Source: Bacillota bacterium
Lineage (GTDB): Bacteria; Bacillota; Clostridia; Oscillospirales; QAMX01
DNA length: 6,289 nucleotides
Reading direction: 5' to 3'
Assembly (NCBI GenBank): GCA_029778935.1
Contig: JAKPBM010000141.1
Coordinates: 1-6,289 of the forward strand
Positions 1 to 5,381 of the stretch are shown here, piece by piece. How positions within the stretch are numbered: position 1 is the stretch's first letter; every line of letters starts with the position of its first letter. The position numbers and the translations under genes were made by a program. A model generated the notes under the pieces. The model worked only from the letters and a program-made list of their open reading frames with translations. It was not told the origin of the DNA and ran no database searches.

Positions 1-13
1 TGCCGATTTTGCC

Positions 14-45
14 GCCGCAGGCAGAGCAGCTTCTCTGCCTGCGGC
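14..45. other. Strong hairpin upstream of the kinase gene
   Basis: Bases 14-26 (GCCGCAGGCAGAG) are the exact reverse complement of 33-45, giving a 13-bp G+C-rich stem with a 6-base loop (CAGCTT). There is no proper T-run after the stem on either strand: the + side reads TGTCACTTTG. It is therefore not a textbook intrinsic terminator. It lies 29 bases before the kinase ATG, just upstream of its ribosome binding site. It could be the terminator of a gene left of the window, an mRNA-stabilising or processing structure in the 5' leader, or a dispersed palindromic repeat. The stem is certain from the sequence; its role is not. Confidence 0.55.
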
Positions 46-74
46 TGTCACTTTGAGGAATAAAGGAGAAGGCT

Positions 75-1526
75 ATGTACGTTCTGGGTTTGGAGGCCAG
101 CACCTCCGCCGCCAAAGCCATGCTTTGGAAGGAAGGCGAGGGTGTCGTGGCCGTCAAAATGGCGGAATACGCGCCGGAAGACGCCAACGTAACGACTATT
201 GACGCCGACGCGGCGGTGAAAGCCACTTTGGCCTGCGGCCGCGCATTGCTGGAAGAAACCGACCGGCCGGAAATTGCCGCCATCGGCCTTTCTTCCATCT
301 GGCACAGCTTATTGCTTCTGGACGAAAACGACCGGCCGCTGACAAGGGTTTATACCTGGGCCGACACTTCGCCCGCCCCCACCGTCGCTAATAACCGTGC
401 CGACGGGGCGTTGGCGGAAAAGCTGTACCGCTCCACCGGCTGCGTCATCCACAGCATGTACAACCTCTGGAAATGGATGCATCTAAAGGAAACGGGCAGC
501 GTCCCCGCCCAAACGAAGCGCTTGTCCGGCCTGGGCGAGTATGTGACCTTTGCCTTAACGGGCAAACACATCGTTTCCGCGTCCCTTGCTTCCGGCAGCG
601 GGTTTTTAAACCTTGCGACAAGACAATACGATGAAGAAGTGCTCGCTTTGGCGGGGCTTACCGCCGATATGCTGCCCGTTCCGGTGGAACCTTCCGAAGG
701 GGCGGGTCTTTCGGCTTATGCTGCGGCCGAGCTGGGCCTGCCCGAGGGGACTCCGGTCTGCGCCTGCGGGCCGGACGGCGGATTAAACCACGTCGGCGCC
801 GGCGGCCTTTCGGGCAGTGTTATGACCCTGTCCGTGGGTACCAGCGGCGCGCTGCGCATGGGCGTTGCGAAACCTACGGTCATGGAAAAGCCCTCCACCT
901 GGTGCTACTACGGCGGGGAAGGGCGGTATATCGCCGGCGCGGCCACTTCCGGCGCGGGCAACTGCGTCAAGTGGTTTGCCAAAGACGTGCTTTTAGGCGC
1001 AAAAACCTACAAAGAGCTGGACGCTATGGCGGAAGCCGCCGTAACGGAACCCAACGGCCCCGATGCCCCGTATTTCTTGCCCTTCCTGTTCGGCGAGCGC
1101 AGCCCCGGCTGGAAAGACACGCGCCGCGGCGAATTTGCCTGCTTGAACGGCTCCCATACCGCCGCCCATATGTACTATGCCGTGCTGGAAGGCGTGCTGT
1201 TCAACCTGTACCAGAACTACACGGGGCTGGTGGAAGCGTCGGGCACGGTTCCGACGGAAATCAGCGTGTCCGGCGGCATTGTGTTCTCGCCCTTCTGGCT
1301 GCAAATGGCGGCGGATTTGTTCGGCGTGCCCTTATGCGAAAACACCCACGAGCACGCTTCGCTGCTGGGCGCGGTGTTTATGGCCCGTAAGAAAGCCGGT
1401 TTTATCCCGTCTCTGTGCGTGCCCGCCGGGGAAGGGAAGGTCCACGGGCCAAACCCCGAAGGCGCCAAACGCCTGCGGGAGCGTTTTGCCCGCTGGAGCG
1501 AACTTTACAAGGCGCAAATCGTCTAA
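75..1526 (+). CDS. FGGY-family carbohydrate kinase, probably gluconokinase
   Basis: This 483-residue cytoplasmic kinase is predicted to phosphorylate a sugar or sugar acid with ATP, most likely gluconate to 6-phosphogluconate. Length and layout match full FGGY kinases (two actin-like/ribonuclease-H-fold domains). Visible landmarks are the N-terminal phosphate loop GLEASTSAAKA (residues 5-15), WHSLLLLD (76-83) and TWADTSPA (94-101). The probable catalytic base is Asp234 in CGPDGG, followed by the ATP-site segment LSVGTSGALR (252-261). FLPFLFGERSPGW (334-346), LEGVLFNLY (371-379) and SGG with SPFWLQMAADLFGVPL (399-420) resemble gluconokinases more than xylulokinases or glycerol kinases, but substrate cannot be fixed from sequence alone. 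The phosphate loop is unusual: Glu7 and Ser9 stand where most FGGY kinases have Asp and Gly. The start is set by AAAGGAG at 62-68, six bases before ATG. It appears to lead an operon, with malic enzyme 29 bp downstream. Family assignment is very sure; gluconate specificity is moderate. Confidence 0.92.
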   Translation: MYVLGLEASTSAAKAMLWKEGEGVVAVKMAEYAPEDANVTTIDADAAVKATLACGRALLEETDRPEIAAIGLSSIWHSLLLLDENDRPLTRVYTWADTSPAPTVANNRADGALAEKLYRSTGCVIHSMYNLWKWMHLKETGSVPAQTKRLSGLGEYVTFALTGKHIVSASLASGSGFLNLATRQYDEEVLALAGLTADMLPVPVEPSEGAGLSAYAAAELGLPEGTPVCACGPDGGLNHVGAGGLSGSVMTLSVGTSGALRMGVAKPTVMEKPSTWCYYGGEGRYIAGAATSGAGNCVKWFAKDVLLGAKTYKELDAMAEAAVTEPNGPDAPYFLPFLFGERSPGWKDTRRGEFACLNGSHTAAHMYYAVLEGVLFNLYQNYTGLVEASGTVPTEISVSGGIVFSPFWLQMAADLFGVPLCENTHEHASLLGAVFMARKKAGFIPSLCVPAGEGKVHGPNPEGAKRLRERFARWSELYKAQIV

Positions 1527-1555
1527 ACTCCCGTTATTAAAGGATTGGACTCAAC

Positions 1556-2728
1556 ATGACACTCAAAGAAAAAGCCCTGGCCCTGCATGCACAGTGGGCC
1601 GGCAAACTGGAAATCGCGGCCAGAGCGCCGGCGGAGACGAGGGAAGACCTGTCCGTCGCCTACACCCCCGGCGTGGCGGAGCCGTGTCTGGCCATCGCCG
1701 TTGACCCGAGCCTTTCCTATATATACACCCGCAGGCACAACACGGTGGCGGTGATTACCGACGGCACGGCGGTGCTCGGCCTGGGCGACATCGGCCCGGA
1801 AGCCGGCATGCCGGTCATGGAAGGCAAGTGCCTGCTGTTTAAGAAATTTGCCGATATCGACGCCATTCCCCTCTGCCTGCGTACCAAAGATACGGACGAG
1901 ATTGTTAAGACCATCGCTTTGCTGGCCGGCAGCTTCGGCGGCGTCAACCTGGAAGACATCGCCGCGCCCCGCTGCTTTGAGATTGAGCGGAAACTGCAAG
2001 CGCTGGTCGACATCCCTGTCTTCCACGACGACCAGCACGGCACGGCCATCGTTGTGGCGGCAGCGCTGCAAAACGCTTTGCGCCTGGCGGGCAAGGGAAA
2101 AGAGTTTGTCCGCCTGGTGATTAACGGCGCCGGCGCGGCGGGCATCGCCATTGCCGAACTGCTGCTTTCCCTGGGGTATGAAAACATCACCCTATGCGAC
2201 CGCAAGGGCGCTATCTACGAAGGCGCCCCCTACAACAACCCCGCCCAGGAGGACATCGCCCGCCGCACCAACCGGGATAAGCGCGCGGGCACTCTGGCCG
2301 ACGTAATCCAAGGCGCCGACGTGTTCATCGGCGTGTCGGGGCCGGGGGCGCTGACAAAGGAAATGGTCGCTTCCATGGCGGAAAAGCCCGTCGTGTTCGC
2401 CATGGCCAACCCCGTGCCGGAAATCATGCCCGACGAGGCCATATCCGCCGGCGCGTATATTGTGGGCACGGGGCGGTCAGACTTTCCCAACCAGATTAAC
2501 AACCTGCTGGCTTTCCCCGGCGTGTTCCGGGGCGCTCTGGACGTGCGCGCATCGGTCATCAACCAACCCATGCGCCATGCGGCCGTGGAAGCGCTGGCAG
2601 GCTGCGTCCCCGAAGGGGAGCTGTCGCCGCAGAAAATCCTGCCGGACTGCCTGGACAGGCGCGTCGTGCCGGCGGTGGCGGCGGCGGTGGCCCGGGCGGC
2701 CCGCGAATCCGGCGTCGCAAGGGTGTAA
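1556..2728 (+). CDS. Malic enzyme (malate dehydrogenase, oxaloacetate-decarboxylating)
   Basis: This is a 390-residue short-form bacterial malic enzyme, the usual length for the family without a phosphotransacetylase extension. It decarboxylates L-malate oxidatively to pyruvate and CO2 in the cytoplasm, reducing NAD+ or NADP+ and needing Mg2+ or Mn2+. The N-terminal domain has YTPGVAEPC (36-44, catalytic Tyr36) and VITDGTAVLGLGDIGPEAG (66-84) leading to MEGK with catalytic Lys91. NLED (131-134) and FHDDQHGT (156-163) supply the metal ligands Glu133, Asp134 and Asp159. The Rossmann domain begins at NGAGAAG (190-196) with acidic Asp215 at the end of the second strand; this leans towards NAD but does not prove it. 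MANPVPEI (283-290) and VGTGRSDFPNQINN (303-316) complete the active site. AAAGGA at 1539-1544 lies 11 bases before ATG, and an in-frame TAA at 1538-1540 rules out a longer start. It sits between the kinase and the carboxypeptidase genes, probably in one operon. All key residues are present; the family is certain. Confidence 0.97.
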   Translation: MTLKEKALALHAQWAGKLEIAARAPAETREDLSVAYTPGVAEPCLAIAVDPSLSYIYTRRHNTVAVITDGTAVLGLGDIGPEAGMPVMEGKCLLFKKFADIDAIPLCLRTKDTDEIVKTIALLAGSFGGVNLEDIAAPRCFEIERKLQALVDIPVFHDDQHGTAIVVAAALQNALRLAGKGKEFVRLVINGAGAAGIAIAELLLSLGYENITLCDRKGAIYEGAPYNNPAQEDIARRTNRDKRAGTLADVIQGADVFIGVSGPGALTKEMVASMAEKPVVFAMANPVPEIMPDEAISAGAYIVGTGRSDFPNQINNLLAFPGVFRGALDVRASVINQPMRHAAVEALAGCVPEGELSPQKILPDCLDRRVVPAVAAAVARAARESGVARV

Positions 2729-2769
2729 CGGGGATTACTTTACAGAGATAAAGGAGAGAGATATCGAAA

Positions 2770-4200
2770 ATGGAAAAGAACACGCGCATTCAACCGCGTC
2801 AATGGGTGAAAACTATGGCTTGGCGGTGGGCGTTTTTGGCGCTGCTGCTGGGCATCAGTGTGTTTGCGACGCCTGTAGCGGTGCGGGCTGAATATATCGG
2901 TATCTCCGACCCGGCTGACGTCCCCGAACCGGAGGCAAGGGCCGCCTACGTGGTGGAACTGACCACCGGCATCTGCATTTACGGCAAAAACGCCGACGAA
3001 AAGCTGTACCCGGCCAGTACGACCAAGCTGATGACGGCGCTGCTTATTGCGGAGCACGGCAACCTGTCCGACATTGTGACCTTTTCGGCCCACGCCGTCA
3101 ACAGCATCCCCTACGACACCATGCACATTTCCATCCAGCCGGGCGAACAGCTGACATTGGAGCAGGTGCTCCACGCCATCCTGATTCAGTCGGCCAACGA
3201 AGCGTGCATGGGCGCGGCGGAGCATATCGCCGGTTCGGTGGAAGCCTTTGTCAACATGATGAACGAGCGGGCGCAGGAACTGGGCGCGACCAACACCCAC
3301 TTTGCCAACCCCCACGGGCTGCACGACCCGGAGCATTACACCACCGCCCACGACCTGGCGCTGATCATGCGGGAGGTTTTGAAAAACGACGTTCTGGTGG
3401 AGGTCATGTCCAAGCCCACCTACACCATCCCGCCCACCAATAAGACAAGCACCACACGGTATCTCACCAACTCCAACAAGCTCATCCACAAGAACGGGCA
3501 ATACTTTAACGACAAAGTCATCTGCGGCAAGACGGGGTACACCACCCCGGCAGGCAACACCCTGGTGACCTACAGCGAAGTCAACGGCCTGCAATATATC
3601 ATCGTCATCATGAAGGCCGGGCAGGGCAAGACTTTCTTAGGGACTAGCGCCCTGCTGAACTATTTTGCGCAGAAGCTGAAACCCGTCACCGTTACCAACG
3701 TCTTTGACTACGCGGTGGCCGTCCCCTCGGCAAACGGGGAGGTTGTGTATCTGCAGCCTAAGGAAGGCTTTACCCTGCTTTCCTATCGGGACGACGCGAT
3801 GACCGATTTGCGCATGGACTATTCCGTGCCCGAAGTGATAACAGAGCCGGTCAAAGCGGGTACGCCCCTGGGCACGATTCAGGTGTTCTCCGGCGACCGG
3901 CTCATCGGCCAGACGGAGATGGTCGCCAGGGCGGACTACGGGTTCGAGCAGCCCGTCGTACAGACGACGGATTTGCCCCGGACCGAGCCGGTGACGACGC
4001 AGCCTGAAGCGCCAAGGAAGGTTGGCGGCGTGGCGAAGTTTTTCCGGTTTGTGCTGATTGCTTTGGGCGTGGTGGTCGCGTTTCTGGCGGTGTACTTTGT
4101 GATTGCCGTTATCTCCGCCGTACGGTATAAAAAGCGCTGTAAGCGGCTGCAGGGGAATTTTGCTTTTGGCGAAAGGAATGGAAGCGGGCATGAAGAATGA
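2770..4200 (+). CDS. Penicillin-binding D-alanyl-D-alanine carboxypeptidase (DacA/DacF type)
   Basis: This 476-residue serine peptidase (low-molecular-mass PBP, peptidase family S11) removes the terminal D-Ala from peptidoglycan pentapeptides outside the membrane, limiting cross-linking. It has a basic N-terminus, a hydrophobic core at about 21-38 and a signal-peptidase site after VRA (Ala40). The catalytic motifs are in order: SxxK as Ser83-Thr-Thr-Lys86, SxN as Ser141-Ala-Asn143, and KTG at 254-256. A beta-rich PBP5 C-terminal domain covers roughly 304-395, followed by a Thr/Pro-rich linker (397-417). A clear membrane helix at about 424-450 then precedes a basic tail starting RYKKRCKR. Many relatives instead end in an amphipathic helix, so this one looks like a true bitopic anchor with a cytoplasmic tail of about 26 residues. 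AAAGGAG (2750-2756) precedes the ATG; a later Met16 would lose part of the basic signal-peptide region and lacks a good ribosome site. The stop overlaps the next gene by 11 bp. Naming among dacA, dacB and dacF is not resolvable here. Confidence 0.95.
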   Translation: MEKNTRIQPRQWVKTMAWRWAFLALLLGISVFATPVAVRAEYIGISDPADVPEPEARAAYVVELTTGICIYGKNADEKLYPASTTKLMTALLIAEHGNLSDIVTFSAHAVNSIPYDTMHISIQPGEQLTLEQVLHAILIQSANEACMGAAEHIAGSVEAFVNMMNERAQELGATNTHFANPHGLHDPEHYTTAHDLALIMREVLKNDVLVEVMSKPTYTIPPTNKTSTTRYLTNSNKLIHKNGQYFNDKVICGKTGYTTPAGNTLVTYSEVNGLQYIIVIMKAGQGKTFLGTSALLNYFAQKLKPVTVTNVFDYAVAVPSANGEVVYLQPKEGFTLLSYRDDAMTDLRMDYSVPEVITEPVKAGTPLGTIQVFSGDRLIGQTEMVARADYGFEQPVVQTTDLPRTEPVTTQPEAPRKVGGVAKFFRFVLIALGVVVAFLAVYFVIAVISAVRYKKRCKRLQGNFAFGERNGSGHEE

Positions 4201-5230
4201 TGGCGTCCGGAATCTGCGAGGAATTCGGCTGGAGTCGGCCCTGTTCGGGCTGCTGGGTTTAGCCGCCGGCGCGGTTCGGTATTTTCACCTGCGCACCGGC
4301 TTTGAGCCGGCGGACAATCCGGAAATCGCCGGGCTTGCCGTTCCGGGCAATCTGTACGGCATGCTGCTTGCGACGGCTTCCGTTCTGGTCTGCATCTACT
4401 TGCTTGTGTCCTTCGGAATTTCCCGTTTCAGCTCGGAAAGCGGGGCCGAAACGGTGGTGCCGGGCCGGGTGAACGGGAAGGCGCGGACGTTTCTGATTTT
4501 GTCTGCCCTGCTTGCCTTTTTCGGCGCCGTTTTGCAGTTTGTTGACGCCTTTTCCCGGTTTTCCATCTGGGGTATAGTGTCCGGCGGCCTGCTGTTTGGC
4601 GCAGGCGCCGCTGCGGTGACGACGGCCCGGGCCATGGGAAGCCGCGCAAGAGGCGAGGGAACCAACCCGCCGAGCGTACTGCTGGCGGTGTTCTGGGCCT
4701 GCGCGTGGCTGGTGGAGATGTACCAGGGCGTTTCGAGAAGCCCGACGCTGCTGAGGTACATTTTCCCCGTGTTGGGTGTGATTTCCCTGATTTTGCTGTT
4801 TTACTTCTGCGCCGGCTATGTGTTTGCTAGGGCGAATCTGTCGGCCGTGTTCTGCGGCGTGAAGGCCATGCTCTTTTTCGGCCCCATGAACATCGTCGGG
4901 GAAACGCTTTTTGCCTGGCAGGAAGGCACCCTGCTGACGAGAAACGGGCTGTTTTCCGTTGTGCGGCCGGAAGTGTTTCTTCTGTACGGCGTGTGTTTTG
5001 CCGTCGCCGTGCTGTGCCTTGTGCGGGCGAACACCGTGCAGACAGCCGTGCCGTCAGAAGAGGAGAAGGCCGGCGAGCTCGGCGACGCGGCGGCTTCGAA
5101 TGTCGAAGCGGACGCTGCGGAGACGGATTCCGATGTTCCGGATGCTGATTTGGCGGCGGAAGAAACGGATACCGCGGCGCCGGATGCCGGAAAGGCTGAA
5201 GAAAAGAGCGAACCGGCGGACGAACTGTAA
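4190..5230 (+). CDS. Polytopic membrane protein of unknown function with an acidic C-terminal tail
   Basis: I do not recognise this 346-residue protein. Hydrophobic segments lie at about 15-32, 56-77, 100-118, 126-145, 162-178, 189-211, 217-235 (weaker) and 260-279, so seven or eight membrane spans are likely. A soluble tail of about 58 residues (289-346) follows. It is almost entirely Ala, Glu and Asp (21 acidic, 15 Ala, only 3 Lys) and contains two imperfect 14-residue repeats at 311-338. No catalytic motif, nucleotide-binding site or classical transporter signature is visible. The chosen ATG overlaps the end of the carboxypeptidase gene by 11 bp, with AAAGGA (4172-4177) 12 bases upstream. 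ATG at 4178 sits against that same site with almost no spacing, and ATG at 4103 would extend 98 bp into the upstream gene. The overlap suggests translational coupling to the carboxypeptidase, so an envelope role is a reasonable guess but no more. The reading frame is convincing from its length, hydrophobic pattern and tight gene packing. Confidence 0.82.
   Translation: MKNDGVRNLRGIRLESALFGLLGLAAGAVRYFHLRTGFEPADNPEIAGLAVPGNLYGMLLATASVLVCIYLLVSFGISRFSSESGAETVVPGRVNGKARTFLILSALLAFFGAVLQFVDAFSRFSIWGIVSGGLLFGAGAAAVTTARAMGSRARGEGTNPPSVLLAVFWACAWLVEMYQGVSRSPTLLRYIFPVLGVISLILLFYFCAGYVFARANLSAVFCGVKAMLFFGPMNIVGETLFAWQEGTLLTRNGLFSVVRPEVFLLYGVCFAVAVLCLVRANTVQTAVPSEEEKAGELGDAAASNVEADAAETDSDVPDADLAAEETDTAAPDAGKAEEKSEPADEL
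5120..5203 (+). repeat. Two imperfect 42-bp tandem repeats in the acidic tail
   Basis: Bases 5120-5161 and 5162-5203 are adjacent, in-frame 42-bp units encoding ETDSDVPDADLAAE and ETDTAAPDAGKAEE. By eye, 28 of 42 bases and 8 of 14 residues agree, with the E-T-D and P-D-A blocks conserved in both. This looks like an old tandem duplication within the acidic tail of the unknown membrane protein. Low-complexity composition could by chance mimic part of it. Confidence 0.5.
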
Positions 5231-5286
5231 ACTAAACCGGGAGCAAAATCCATTTTCCTGTCATACAAATCGAAAAATCGGCTTAT

Positions 5287-5292
5287 TATAAT
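5287..5292 (+). promoter_or_regulatory. Candidate promoter -10 box for mfd
   Basis: A perfect TATAAT lies in the A+T-rich gap between the membrane protein gene and mfd. Start of transcription would be expected near 5299-5300. The -35 side is poor: the best-spaced hexamer, TACAAA at 5264-5269 (17-base spacer), matches TTGACA at only three positions, and CTGTCA at 5258-5263 is too far away (23 bases). There is no extended -10 TG. The box stands out against G+C-rich surroundings, and mfd needs a promoter if the following hairpin terminates the upstream operon. The call rests mainly on the -10 match and position. Confidence 0.42.
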
Positions 5293-5296
5293 GGTA

Positions 5297-5349
5297 AAAA
5301 ACTGCTCTTTTCCGCAAACCCCGGGGGTGGCGGCGAAGAGCAGTCTTTT
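5297..5349. terminator. Bidirectional terminator-like hairpin before mfd
   Basis: ACTGCTCTT (5301-5309) pairs perfectly with AAGAGCAGT (5336-5344). The stem continues through a T-G wobble and one mismatch into CCGC/GCGG (5312-5315 with 5330-5333), closing a 14-base loop. On the + strand the stem is followed by TCTTTT. On the - strand it is followed by a run of six T (the A-run at 5296-5301), so it could stop transcription from either side. It begins 70 bases after the stop of the upstream gene, and the likely role is to end the 75-5230 operon. Because the TATAAT box lies just upstream, it may also act within the mfd leader. Confidence 0.7.
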
Positions 5350-5367
5350 CCCATTTCAAATTTTTGC

Positions 5368-5374
5368 AGGAGGG
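5368..5374 (+). promoter_or_regulatory. Shine-Dalgarno site fixing the GTG start of mfd
   Basis: AGGAGGG ends seven bases before GTG at 5382. It is the strongest ribosome binding site in the window and decides the non-ATG start. The first in-frame ATG (5412) lies within the conserved region and has no such site. Confidence 0.85.
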
Positions 5375-5381
5375 TCGTTTT

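Noticed and set aside
1..63. The C-terminal end of an upstream gene (stops TGA 54-56 and TAA 61-63 in two frames)
   Set aside because: Only about 17-20 codons are visible, they read through the hairpin, and nothing distinguishes a real gene end from chance.
902..1390. A 162-codon plus-strand frame inside the kinase gene
   Set aside because: It overlaps the kinase catalytic region in another frame and is an Arg-rich translation without a domain.
1523..2205. Minus-strand open frames opposite malic enzyme (182 and 162 codons)
   Set aside because: They mirror the conserved malic enzyme catalytic motifs and show no family features of their own; both are composition-driven shadows.
2740..3594. 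A 284-codon open frame on the minus strand opposite the carboxypeptidase
   Set aside because: It lies fully against the frame carrying the signal peptide and the SxxK, SxN and KTG motifs. Its translation is rich in His, Val, Gly and Arg with no recognisable domain, typical of antisense frames in G+C-rich DNA.
4103..4189. A longer start (ATG 4103) for the unknown membrane protein
   Set aside because: It would add 29 residues translated from inside the carboxypeptidase membrane-anchor and tail codons, has no ribosome site, and makes a 98-bp overlap; ATG 4190 is better placed.
5231..5381. A riboswitch or T-box leader in front of mfd
   Set aside because: The predicted transcript start leaves only about 80 bases before the GTG, with one hairpin and no conserved riboswitch or T-box sequence that I can recognise.
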